A model generated the notes under the pieces. The model was given only the letters and a program-made list of their open reading frames with translations, had not been told where the DNA came from and searched no databases. This document shows positions 54,255 through 62,255 of a stretch of 64,000 nt of DNA, in pieces (positions within the stretch are counted from its first letter, which is position 1; each line of letters begins with the position of its first letter). The stretch spans positions 933,775 through 997,774 of the forward strand of contig NZ_LWKZ01000001.1 of NCBI RefSeq assembly GCF_001905005.1, in the 5' to 3' direction. The translations under genes and the position numbers were made by a program. The stretch comes from Streptomyces sp. CB02923. Its GTDB lineage: Bacteria; Actinomycetota; Actinomycetes; Streptomycetales; Streptomycetaceae.

Positions 54255-55928
54255 GTGGCAACCGATCCCGCGGAGCTGATCAGCCGGGCGAAGACATGGC
54301 TGGCCGAGGACCCCGACCTCGAAACCCGCGAAGAGCTGGGCAAGCTCATCGACGCCGAGGACCTGGACGAGCTGTCGGCCCGGTTCGCGGGCACCCTGCA
54401 GTTCGGCACCGCCGGGCTCCGCGGTGAGCTGGGCGCCGGTCCGATGCGGATGAACCGCGCCGTCGTCATCCGGGCGGCTGCCGGGCTGGCCGCGTACCTG
54501 AAGGACCAGGGGCAGGAGGGCGGCCTGGTCGTCGTCGGGTACGACGCCCGCTACAAGAGCGCGGACTTCGCGCGGGACACCGCGGCCGTGATGGTCGGTG
54601 CGGGACTGCGCGCCGCGGTGCTGCCGCGCCCGCTGCCCACCCCCGTCCTCGCCTTCGCCATACGGCACCTGGGCGCCGTCGCGGGTGTCGAGGTCACCGC
54701 CAGCCACAACCCGCCGCGCGACAACGGCTACAAGGTCTACCTGGGCGACGGGTCGCAGATCGTGCCGCCCGCGGACGGCCTGATCGCCGACCGGATCGCG
54801 GCGGTGGGGTCGCTCGACGACGTGCCGCGGCCCGCGGAGGGCTGGGAGGTGCTGGGCGAGGACGTGCTCCAGGCGTACCTGGAGCGGACGGACGCGGTGC
54901 TCACCCCGGGCTCGCCGCGCGACACGCAGGTGGTCTACACGCCGATGCACGGCGTCGGCCGTGACGTGCTGGTGGCCGCGTTCGCGCGGGCCGGTTTCCC
55001 GGCGCCGACCGTGGTCGCCGAGCAGGCGGAGCCGGACCCGGACTTCCCGACCGTGGCCTTCCCCAACCCGGAGGAGCCCGGCGCGATGGACCTGTCCTTC
55101 GCGACCGCCCGCTCCGTCGGCCCGGACATCATCGTCGCCAACGACCCCGACGCGGACCGCTGCGCCGTCGCCGTACCGGCCCCCGGTACCAAGGACGGCT
55201 GGCGGATGCTGCGCGGTGACGAGGTGGGCGCGCTGCTGGCCGCGCACCTGGTCGGCAAGCAGGCGTCCGGCACCTTCGCCACCACGATCGTGTCGTCCTC
55301 GCTGATGTCGCGGATCGCCGCCGCGGCCGCGCTGCCGTACGAGGAGACGCTGACCGGCTTCAAGTGGCTGGCCCGCGTGGACGGCCTGCGGTACGCGTAC
55401 GAGGAGGCGCTGGGCTACTGCGTCGACCCCGACGGCGTCCGGGACAAGGACGGCATCACCGCCGCCCTGCTGATCACCGAGCTGGCGGCCGAGCTGAAGC
55501 AGTCCGGCCGCACGCTGCCGGACCTGCTGGACGACCTGGCGCTGGAGTTCGGCCTGCACGCCACCGACCAGCTGTCGGTCCGCGTCGAGGACCTGTCGCT
55601 GATCGCCTCGGCGATGCGGCGGCTGCGCGAGCAGCCGCCCGCCACGCTGGCGGGGCTGGCCGTGTCGTCCTCCGACGACCTCTCCCAGGGGACGGAGACG
55701 CTGCCGCCCACCGACGGCCTGCGCTACTACCTCGCGGGCTCGGAGCAGGACGGCGTCGAGGGCGGCCGGGTGGTGGTCCGTCCGAGCGGTACCGAGCCCA
55801 AGCTGAAGTGCTACCTGGAGGTCGTGGTGCCGGTCGCGGACGCCCAGGGGCTGGGCGCGGCGCGCGCCAAGGCCGACGAGGTGCTCGGCGCGCTCAAGGC
55901 GGACCTGTCGGCGGCAGCCGGCATCTGA
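54255..55928 (+). CDS. Phosphosugar mutase (phosphopentomutase/phosphomannomutase type)
   Basis: A 557-residue alpha-D-phosphohexomutase-family enzyme with phosphoserine loop TASHNPP (Ser150), metal site DPDADRC, sugar-binding loop (EEALGYC) and C-terminal phosphate site RPSGTEPKLK. Large two-domain-insert members like this often act as phosphopentomutase or phosphoglucomutase. Position between PNP and DeoC supports conversion of (deoxy)ribose 1-phosphate to 5-phosphate. AGGAG precedes GTG 54255. Confidence 0.9.
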   Translation: MATDPAELISRAKTWLAEDPDLETREELGKLIDAEDLDELSARFAGTLQFGTAGLRGELGAGPMRMNRAVVIRAAAGLAAYLKDQGQEGGLVVVGYDARYKSADFARDTAAVMVGAGLRAAVLPRPLPTPVLAFAIRHLGAVAGVEVTASHNPPRDNGYKVYLGDGSQIVPPADGLIADRIAAVGSLDDVPRPAEGWEVLGEDVLQAYLERTDAVLTPGSPRDTQVVYTPMHGVGRDVLVAAFARAGFPAPTVVAEQAEPDPDFPTVAFPNPEEPGAMDLSFATARSVGPDIIVANDPDADRCAVAVPAPGTKDGWRMLRGDEVGALLAAHLVGKQASGTFATTIVSSSLMSRIAAAAALPYEETLTGFKWLARVDGLRYAYEEALGYCVDPDGVRDKDGITAALLITELAAELKQSGRTLPDLLDDLALEFGLHATDQLSVRVEDLSLIASAMRRLREQPPATLAGLAVSSSDDLSQGTETLPPTDGLRYYLAGSEQDGVEGGRVVVRPSGTEPKLKCYLEVVVPVADAQGLGAARAKADEVLGALKADLSAAAGI

Positions 55929-55971
55929 TCCGGCCGCGCACACGGCTGTCACGTACGGCTGTCACGTACGA

Positions 55972-56003
55972 CGGGCCCCGGAACCGCAGAGTTCCGGGGC
56001 CCG
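55972..56003 (+). terminator. Terminator hairpin of the mutase gene
   Basis: Perfect 13-bp arms (CGGGCCCCGGAAC and its complement) with loop CGCAGA. The direct repeat acggctgtcacgt occurs twice just before it. Confidence 0.75.
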
Positions 56004-56129
56004 ACCCTTTCCCCCCGTACGAGTGACAGCCGTACTGCACCTGCCGGAACGCGCCCCCACGGCCGCCCCCGCTCCGGGACACGCTGGTCTGGTCCGACAA
56101 CCTGCCCGGCCCACCCCGGAGTTGCCGCA

Positions 56130-57464
56130 GTGTTCCCGACCGCGCCCAGCACGGCCGCCACCGCCGCACCGGCGGCGGACCCCGCCTCCCGCGGCTCCGC
56201 CGCACGAGCGGCCCGGAACCTGCTGCGCCGCGCCGGGCCGGCGCTGCTCGGCTACACCGCCGTACGGCTGCTGGGCATCCTCGTGCTGATGAAGTGGGCG
56301 CACCTCCAGCACCACGGTGTGTGGCCGCTGCTCGCCAACCAGTGGGATTCCCGCTGGTACCTGGGCATCGCGGACCACGGCTACGCCTACGCGTTCGACG
56401 AGCACGGCCTCAACGAGAGCAACCTCGCCTTCTTCCCGCTGTACCCGGTGCTGGTGAAGGCCGTCGCGTGGGTGACGCCGGGCTCCCGCGCGTCCGTCGG
56501 GCTGGTCGTCGCGGGCGGCTGTGCGCTGCTGGCCGCCTGGGGGATCTTCGCGGTGGGCGAGCGGCTGCACGGGGCGCGGACCGGCACCGTGCTGGCCGTG
56601 CTGTGGGGTGCCACGCCGGTCGCCGCCGTCCAGTGGATGGGCTATACGGAGTCGCTGTTCACGGCGCTGGTGGCCTGGTCCCTGTATGCCGTGCTCAGCG
56701 GCCGCTGGGTCTCGGCCGGCGCGCTCTGCCTGCTCGCCGGGCTCACCCGCCCCACCGGCCTCGCGCTCGTCGCCGCGGTCTGCGGCAGCGCCGCCGTCGC
56801 CCTGTGGCGCCTGCGCCGTGCCGCCGTCCCCGCGCCCGCTCCACTGCCCGCTCCGGCGTACGCGCCGGATCCCGCGCCAGGCACCGCGCCGGAGCTGCCC
56901 CCGGCCTCGCACGCGAACCCGGGTCCGGACCCGCACGCGAACCCGGACCCGGACCGCGCCCGGGTGCGCCGGATCGTCCTCGGCGCGCTGCTCGCGCCGC
57001 TCGGCTGGCTCGCGTACGTCGGATGGGTGGGCCTGCGCCTGGGGCGCGCCGACGGCTATTTCGCGGTCCAGCGGCAGTGGACGAATCAGTGGGACGGCGG
57101 CAAGGAGACGTTCCGTGCGCTGCGCGGCCTGTTCGTCTACCTGTCGAACCCGCCGCTCTTCATGGTCGTGGTGGCCCTGGTCCTGATCGCGTCGGTGGCG
57201 CTCTTCGTGCTGGGCGTGTGCGACCGGCAGCCCCTGCCGCTGCTCATCTTCAGCGGTGTCCTGCTGCTGATCGTCCTGGGCAGCGGCGGCGTCTTCTTCC
57301 CCCGGGCCCGCTTCCTGCTCCCCGGTTTCCCGCTGCTGCTCCCCCTGGCGCTGGCCGTCGCCCGCGCACACCGCCGCGTCGCCGTCCTGTCCCTGTCGGC
57401 GGCCGCGCTGGGATCGGCCTACTTCGGCGCGTACATGACGCTGGTGTACGGAGGGCCGCCGTGA
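56130..57464 (+). CDS. PIG-V-like membrane mannosyltransferase
   Basis: A 444-residue GT-C-type integral membrane protein with about ten helices. The first luminal loop carries WDSRWYLGIADHGY, containing the acidic residue typical of polyprenol-phosphate-mannose-dependent transferases, and NLAFFPLYP follows. A long cytoplasmic loop (~225-285) is Pro-rich with repeated HANPDPD motifs. It likely mannosylates a lipid or exported protein. GGAG precedes GTG 56130. It converges on the PH-domain gene. Confidence 0.85.
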   Translation: MFPTAPSTAATAAPAADPASRGSAARAARNLLRRAGPALLGYTAVRLLGILVLMKWAHLQHHGVWPLLANQWDSRWYLGIADHGYAYAFDEHGLNESNLAFFPLYPVLVKAVAWVTPGSRASVGLVVAGGCALLAAWGIFAVGERLHGARTGTVLAVLWGATPVAAVQWMGYTESLFTALVAWSLYAVLSGRWVSAGALCLLAGLTRPTGLALVAAVCGSAAVALWRLRRAAVPAPAPLPAPAYAPDPAPGTAPELPPASHANPGPDPHANPDPDRARVRRIVLGALLAPLGWLAYVGWVGLRLGRADGYFAVQRQWTNQWDGGKETFRALRGLFVYLSNPPLFMVVVALVLIASVALFVLGVCDRQPLPLLIFSGVLLLIVLGSGGVFFPRARFLLPGFPLLLPLALAVARAHRRVAVLSLSAAALGSAYFGAYMTLVYGGPP

Positions 57465-57532
57465 CGGACCGCCGCACGCCCCGCTCCCGGGCACGGACGC
57501 CACAGCGGGGACGGCCCTGGCGCCGACCGCGT

Positions 57533-58168
57533 CTACAGGGCGACGAGCACCACCAGTGCCACCGCGCCCACCACGCACGGCGCCATCACCTCGTACGCCC
57601 ACTTCACCACCGGAGCGCCCTGCGCGCCCTCCCGCCCGGCGCCCCGCTCCTGGAGCTCCCGCAGTTCGTCGAGCGACCGGTCGGCGGTGGCCCGCGACAC
57701 GGCCGGCTCCGTCCGGGACCCCGCCGAGGAGGTACGCGGCGCGCCGCCGCCGGCCGCGGCGCGCTGCGCCTGCCGGTTCGCCTTCTTGCGCTGCCGCAGC
57801 GACACCGGGATCGACCAGAGCTGGTACTTCGTACCGTCCGTCGTGAAGACCTCGCTGGAGAACGACGCCCGCAGGTCGGCGACCGCCGCCCAGGGCAGCG
57901 TGACCGTACGGAACGGGTTGCGCACCACCAGCCGGTCCGCGCCCGCCCGCACCAGCGGGCGCAGCGTGAAGGCGACCACCAGCGGCACCACGAACAGCAG
58001 CCCGGCCACCGCCGTCAGCCGGGTGTGGGCCGCGCCGCGCACCAGCGCGTCGCCGCCCAGCCAGGCGGCCAGCGCGAGGAGCAGCACCCCGCCGGCGAGG
58101 GCCGCGGGCGAGCGGTAGCTGCGGTCCGCGTACTGCTCCTGCGGCGTGGAGGGCTGTTCCGAAGTCAT
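57533..58168 (-). CDS. Bacterial PH-domain membrane protein
   Basis: A 211-residue protein: two N-terminal membrane helices (about 22-40 and 50-70), then a short bacterial PH domain (LVVRNPFRTVTLPWAAVADLRASFSSEVFTTDG), a charged segment and a C-terminal membrane helix (~190-210). This PH_6-like family is common in actinobacteria with unknown function. ATG 58168 gives MTSEQPSTPQEQ. Confidence 0.82.
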   Translation of the reverse strand: MTSEQPSTPQEQYADRSYRSPAALAGGVLLLALAAWLGGDALVRGAAHTRLTAVAGLLFVVPLVVAFTLRPLVRAGADRLVVRNPFRTVTLPWAAVADLRASFSSEVFTTDGTKYQLWSIPVSLRQRKKANRQAQRAAAGGGAPRTSSAGSRTEPAVSRATADRSLDELRELQERGAGREGAQGAPVVKWAYEVMAPCVVGAVALVVLVAL

Positions 58169-58249
58169 GCTGCCGATTCTGCCTGAGCGTCCGGAACCCG
58201 GACATTGCGTTACGGCATCATTCGCACACCCGGTCCCCGCGGCCCGGAC

Positions 58250-58900
58250 TCAGGCCGCCACCAGGTCGGCGTAGACCACGATGTTGTCCGGCCGGTGGCC
58301 GTTCACCAGGCCGCCGCCGCAGGTCACCAGGCGCAGCTCGGGCCGGTCGGTGTCGCCGTAGACCCGCTGGGTGGGGAACGCCTTCTTGTCCACCTGCTGG
58401 AGCTCCCGGACGGCGAAGACCGCGGTCCGCCCGTCGGCCCGGTCGACGTAGATCCGGTCGCCGGGTCCGATGCGGCCGACGTCGCGGAGTACGGCGGGGC
58501 CGTCGACGGTGTCGTAGTGCCCGATGAGGACGGCGGGGCCGGTCTCGCCGGGGGTGACGCCCTGGTCGTACCAGCCGATCCGGTCGGCCTGCGCCACGGA
58601 CGGCACCTGGACCGTGCCGTCGGAGGCGAGCCCCAGGCCGAGGACCGGGCCGGTGTCCACGCCCGCGGCCGGTATGCGTACGCGTACGGGCCTGGCGGCG
58701 GGCAGGGCGGCCGGGGCCTTCGCGCGGGGGCCCGCGGCGGGGGCTCCGGTGTTCGCGACGTGGACGGGCGGCGCCACGCCGGAGGCGCCGCTGTCCAGGA
58801 CCCCTTGGGTGATCAGCACGCCGCCGCCCACGAGGAGGAGCAGACAGGCCGCCGTCAGCAGGCGGTCGCGCAGACGCCGGTGAGGGCGTCGGCTCAGCAC
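58250..58900 (-). CDS. Class F sortase
   Basis: A 216-residue membrane-anchored cysteine transpeptidase: one N-terminal helix (about 11-30), a Pro/Ala linker, then the sortase barrel with catalytic His in GHYDT, Cys in LVTC and Arg in GHRPDN. Class F sortases attach surface proteins to the actinobacterial wall. GTG 58900 overlaps the upstream gene's stop by 7 bp (GTGCTGA), so they are translationally coupled. Likely substrate: the adjacent upstream protein. Confidence 0.9.
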   Translation of the reverse strand: MLSRRPHRRLRDRLLTAACLLLLVGGGVLITQGVLDSGASGVAPPVHVANTGAPAAGPRAKAPAALPAARPVRVRIPAAGVDTGPVLGLGLASDGTVQVPSVAQADRIGWYDQGVTPGETGPAVLIGHYDTVDGPAVLRDVGRIGPGDRIYVDRADGRTAVFAVRELQQVDKKAFPTQRVYGDTDRPELRLVTCGGGLVNGHRPDNIVVYADLVAA

Positions 58901-60015
58901 CCCGCGCCCTCGGACTGCCGGCGGCGGCGCACCGCGAAGACGACGCCCGCGGCACCGGCCGCGGCGAACGCGCCGCCCGCGGTGAACAGCGGGGTGGTGT
59001 CCGGCTCCTCCGCGACGTCCGCGACGTCGTAACCGGCGGCCACGGCGCCCTTGGGCAGCACCTTGGTCTGGCTGCCGGTCGGTGCGGCCTGCGCGCCGAC
59101 GCCGCCCGTGGTCCTGCTGCCCGCCGCCTTGGCACCGTGCGGGCCGTCGGCCGCGCCGCCCTTGCCGGGCTGCGCGGCGGGGGCGCAGCCCCGGGGCAGG
59201 GCGGGGAAGTTGGCGGTGCCGGGCGGGTAGCTGGCGCCCTGCATCGTGAAGCGGAGCTTGGGGCGGGCGCCGTACGGGTCGATGATCTTCGCGCCGAAGC
59301 GGGCGAGGGACGGGTGCGTACGGTCGAGGGAGGTGCCCGGCACCGCGTTGCCCGGACCGTCCTCGAACGACGCTCCGGGGCCCTGGGGGCCGCGGGTCAG
59401 TACGGCGAGGGTGCCGCCGCCGATGGCCACGCGGCGGGTGACGGTGCAGCTCTTGCGGCTGCCGGAGGCGGTGCCGTTGCCGGGGCGGTGCGCGGCCGTC
59501 TGCCCGGCCTGGTGTCTGCCGCCCGTGCCGGTCACCTTGCCGCCGGTGGCGGGCGCGGCCGCCTTCGGCAGCGCGTAGCTCTTCGCGCCACCGGTGCCAC
59601 CGCTGACACGCAGCTTCGGCGACGTGCCCGAAACACCGGTCAGCCGCAGGGACAGACCCTTGAGGTGCGCGGTCGGGTGCTCGCGGTCGAGCAGGCCGAG
59701 CACCCGGACCAGGTACCAGTCGCCCGGCTTCCACTGGGGGCCGACGTAGCGGATCCACGCCTCCGGGCCGCCCGCGGAGGGCACGTTGCGCAGCACGGCC
59801 ACCATGCCGTTGCCGATGGCGACCGGCTGTCCCTCGTAGCGGCCGGTGCCGTCGGCGGCGGGCCGCGCGGCGGCGGAGCTCGCGGCGGGAGCGGCCGCGC
59901 CGGGCGCGCCGGGCGTGGCGGCGAAGGCACCGGAGACGGGAGCGAGGACGGCGGCCCCCAGCGCGGCGGACGCGACGGCGGCGCGCAGCGTGCGGCGGGC
60001 GGACTGTGCGGTCAT
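58894..60015 (-). CDS. Secreted, C-terminally anchored protein coupled to the sortase
   Basis: A 373-residue protein with signal peptide (cleavage near GAFAA), two similar beta domains (about 55-140 and 200-290, each with VAIGNGMVAVL or VAIGGGTLAVL), a Gly/Ala linker, and a C-terminal helix plus RRRR. No canonical LPxTG precedes the helix; LPKGA lies about 30 residues before. The internal duplication of the VAIG segment suggests a two-domain repeat. GGGGG precedes ATG 60015. Coupled to the sortase by a 7-bp overlap. Confidence 0.8.
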   Translation of the reverse strand: MTAQSARRTLRAAVASAALGAAVLAPVSGAFAATPGAPGAAAPAASSAAARPAADGTGRYEGQPVAIGNGMVAVLRNVPSAGGPEAWIRYVGPQWKPGDWYLVRVLGLLDREHPTAHLKGLSLRLTGVSGTSPKLRVSGGTGGAKSYALPKAAAPATGGKVTGTGGRHQAGQTAAHRPGNGTASGSRKSCTVTRRVAIGGGTLAVLTRGPQGPGASFEDGPGNAVPGTSLDRTHPSLARFGAKIIDPYGARPKLRFTMQGASYPPGTANFPALPRGCAPAAQPGKGGAADGPHGAKAAGSRTTGGVGAQAAPTGSQTKVLPKGAVAAGYDVADVAEEPDTTPLFTAGGAFAAAGAAGVVFAVRRRRQSEGAGC

Positions 60016-60321
60016 GGGGACCCCCGTGGGATGGTCGGTCGTTCGGCGACGAGACCACATCCGCCGCCCTTCGTTCGGAAGGCCGGAAAGTGCTGCGGTG
60101 CGGTGCGGCATTATCGAAGGTAGGGGACTGCCGTGACAGCCCGTCCGCCGTTGTGTAACGGCTGCAGCACAGAAGCTCATCACTCCCCCGCGCACCTGTT
60201 ACAGAGCGCTTCCCCCGCACGTGGGGAGCGGGCCGCCGGAAACCGGCGACCCGCTCGAACTGCTCATCGGCCGGCGCGCCTTCGGCGTGTCGCTCCGAGC
60301 GGCGCGGGGGTGCCCGGAAAC
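60016..60321 (-). promoter_or_regulatory. Promoter region of the sortase operon
   Basis: A 306-bp gap. It contains the inverted repeat GCCGTTGTGTAACGGC (60147-60162) and flanking sequence that recurs upstream of the other secreted gene at nearly the same distance, and the terminator hairpin of that gene at 60226-60256. Confidence 0.55.
60226..60256 (-). terminator. Terminator of the 60322-60969 gene
   Basis: Arms of 14 bp with one mismatch (beginning GAGCGGG) around an AAA loop, 66 bp after the stop codon on the minus strand. Confidence 0.65.
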
Positions 60322-60969
60322 TCAGCGCGCCACGTGCGAGGTGATGCTGCCGTCGCCCTCCAGAACGGCCCACAGGGATCCGGTCTTGACCGCCGAGCGG
60401 ACCGTCGCCCCGCCGGCCTCCATCGTGGCGAGGGTGTGCCCCATGCCGTCGACGAGGACCGCCCGGTAGCCGTCGCTGCCCGCCCGGGTCACCCGGGCGA
60501 CGGTCTTCCCGTCGGCGAGCGTTTCGTTGTGCGGGCCACTGGGGCTGACCTTGACGATCCAGGAGACCAGTTCGCCCTTCGAGGACAGCGCGGTGATCAT
60601 CCCGTTGAGGTTGCCGGCCGCGTAGGGCCGGGCCGGGGTCGCCTCGATGGAGCCGAACGAGTAGCCGTCGGCGAAGCCCTCGGCGCGGTAGTGGCCGGGG
60701 CCCACCCGGTAGATCTTGGCGACGGAGACGCCGTCCGCCAGCTTCACCGTACGGACGTAGGTGCCGCCGCCCGCGTCCCGGTGGACGGCGTGCGCGCCCT
60801 CGGCGGGGAGTGCCGACGGGATCGTCGTGGTGACCGTGTGCCGGGCGGTGCCTGCCGCCGGGCTCGCGGCGAACGCCCCGGAGGCCGCCCCGAGGACGAC
60901 GGCGGTCACGGCGGCGCAGGCCGCCGCGGCGCGCAGGACCGTGCGGTGGTGAGGAACCAAAGCGGACAT
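60322..60969 (-). CDS. Secreted hypothetical protein
   Basis: A 215-residue protein with a signal peptide similar to that of the neighbouring sortase-coupled protein (RAAAACAAVTAVVLG, SGAFAA cleavage). The mature part (~180 residues) is beta-rich with three similar segments (VSVAKIYRVGPGHYRAEGFADG, TVARVTRAGSDGYRAVLVDGMG), suggesting an internal repeat. No anchor or catalytic motif is visible. GGAG precedes ATG 60969. Same orientation as the sortase operon. Confidence 0.75.
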   Translation of the reverse strand: MSALVPHHRTVLRAAAACAAVTAVVLGAASGAFAASPAAGTARHTVTTTIPSALPAEGAHAVHRDAGGGTYVRTVKLADGVSVAKIYRVGPGHYRAEGFADGYSFGSIEATPARPYAAGNLNGMITALSSKGELVSWIVKVSPSGPHNETLADGKTVARVTRAGSDGYRAVLVDGMGHTLATMEAGGATVRSAVKTGSLWAVLEGDGSITSHVAR

Positions 60970-61101
60970 GCGGGAACTCCATCGCTGGCTGGTCGTGCCG
61001 GACTGGATGAGCGAAGACTTCGCATGCCGCCTCCCGGACGTGTGGGGCCGTGAGGTCTGGCGGTGGGACATACCGTACGGACGGCCTGTGACCGGCGGAT
61101 C

Positions 61102-61120
61102 CCCGTCGTGTAACGGCTGC
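61102..61120 (-). promoter_or_regulatory. Second copy of the duplicated upstream element
   Basis: CCCGTCGTGTAACGGC (61102-61117) plus TGC matches the element at 60147-60165 with few changes. It lies 139 bp before the start of its gene, compared with 138 bp for the other copy. Confidence 0.6.
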
Positions 61121-61213
61121 GGCGCGGGAAGGCGTACGCCCGGTATCGACCGGACGTCGCCAGAAAAACTGGAATTGTTCCCACCGTCGCCATCATCGCC
61201 CGCCCGCCGGGGG

Positions 61214-61243
61214 GTGACATGCAGCTACGCGCGTAGATATGCT
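61214..61243 (+). promoter_or_regulatory. deoC promoter with palindrome CTACGCGCGTAG
   Basis: GTGACA (61214-61219) and TATGCT (61238-61243) are spaced 18 bp, and the palindrome CTACGCGCGTAG (61225-61236) fills the spacer. The -10 ends 6 bp before GTG 61250, predicting a leaderless, repressible promoter. Confidence 0.7.
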
Positions 61244-61249
61244 CCCCTC

Positions 61250-62251
61250 GTGACCATGCCCACCACTGTTCCCGCATACGGCAAGGAAGCCGCGGGGCGT
61301 CTGGCGTCGATGGCGGACGTGACCGCTTCCGACGGTGCGCTGCGCCGCTTCCTGCACGGCCTCCCGGGCGTCGACGCGGTCGGCCTCCAGGCCCGCGCCG
61401 CGACCCTCGGCACCCGCTCGATCAAGACCACGGCGAAGGCGTACGCCATCGATCTCGCCATCTCGATGATCGACCTGACGACGCTCGAAGGAGCGGACAC
61501 CCCGGGCAAGGTCCGGGCCCTGTGCGCCAAGGGGATCCACCCCGACCCCACCGACGGCGGCACCCCCAAGGTCGCCGCGATCTGCGTCTACCCCGACATG
61601 GTGGCGACGGCCAAGGAGGCCCTGACCGGCTCCGGCATCCACGTCGCCTCCGTCGCCACCGCCTTCCCGGCGGGGCGGGCCGCGCTGCCCGTCAAGCTGG
61701 CCGACACCCGTGACGCGGTCGCGGCCGGCGCCGACGAGATCGACATGGTGATCGACCGCGGCGCCTTCCTGTCCGGCCGTTACCTGTCCGTCTTCGAGGA
61801 GATCAAGCAGGTCAAGGAGGCGTGCCGCCGCGAGGACGGCTCGTCCGCCCACCTGAAGGTGATCTTCGAGACCGGCGAGCTCCAGACGTACGACAACGTG
61901 CGCCGGGTCTCCTGGCTCGCGATGCTCGCGGGCGCCGACTTCATCAAGACCTCGACGGGCAAGGTGGCCGTCAACGCCACCCCGCCGGTGACCCTGCTGA
62001 TGCTGGAGGCCGTCCGCGACTTCCACGCCACGACCGGGGTACAGGTCGGTGTGAAGCCGGCCGGCGGCATCCGTACGACCAAGGACGCCATGAAGTACCT
62101 GGTCATGGTCAACGAGACGCTGGGCGAGGAGTGGCTGACCGCGGACTGGTTCCGCTTCGGCGCCTCCAGCCTGCTCAACGACCTGCTGATGCAGCGCCAG
62201 AAGCTCGGCACCGGCCGCTACTCCGGCCCCGACTACGTCACGGTGGACTGA
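61250..62251 (+). CDS. deoC: Deoxyribose-phosphate aldolase
   Basis: A 333-residue class I aldolase. The Schiff-base lysine is Lys233 in DFIKTSTGK; the second active-site lysine lies in GVKPAGGIRT, and DMVIDRG is conserved. It cleaves 2-deoxyribose 5-phosphate to acetaldehyde and glyceraldehyde 3-phosphate. The GTG 61250 is preferred because it fits the promoter; ATG 61256 is possible. Acetaldehyde could be oxidised by the dehydrogenases that follow. The N-terminal ~60-residue extension is usual in actinobacteria. Confidence 0.95.
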   Translation: MTMPTTVPAYGKEAAGRLASMADVTASDGALRRFLHGLPGVDAVGLQARAATLGTRSIKTTAKAYAIDLAISMIDLTTLEGADTPGKVRALCAKGIHPDPTDGGTPKVAAICVYPDMVATAKEALTGSGIHVASVATAFPAGRAALPVKLADTRDAVAAGADEIDMVIDRGAFLSGRYLSVFEEIKQVKEACRREDGSSAHLKVIFETGELQTYDNVRRVSWLAMLAGADFIKTSTGKVAVNATPPVTLLMLEAVRDFHATTGVQVGVKPAGGIRTTKDAMKYLVMVNETLGEEWLTADWFRFGASSLLNDLLMQRQKLGTGRYSGPDYVTVD

Positions 62252-62255
62252 ACCG

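Noticed and set aside
58250..60982. 910-residue minus-strand open frame joining the sortase to upstream sequence
   Set aside because: Only the last 216 codons encode the sortase; the rest is out of frame with the two secreted genes that carry proper signal peptides and ribosome sites.
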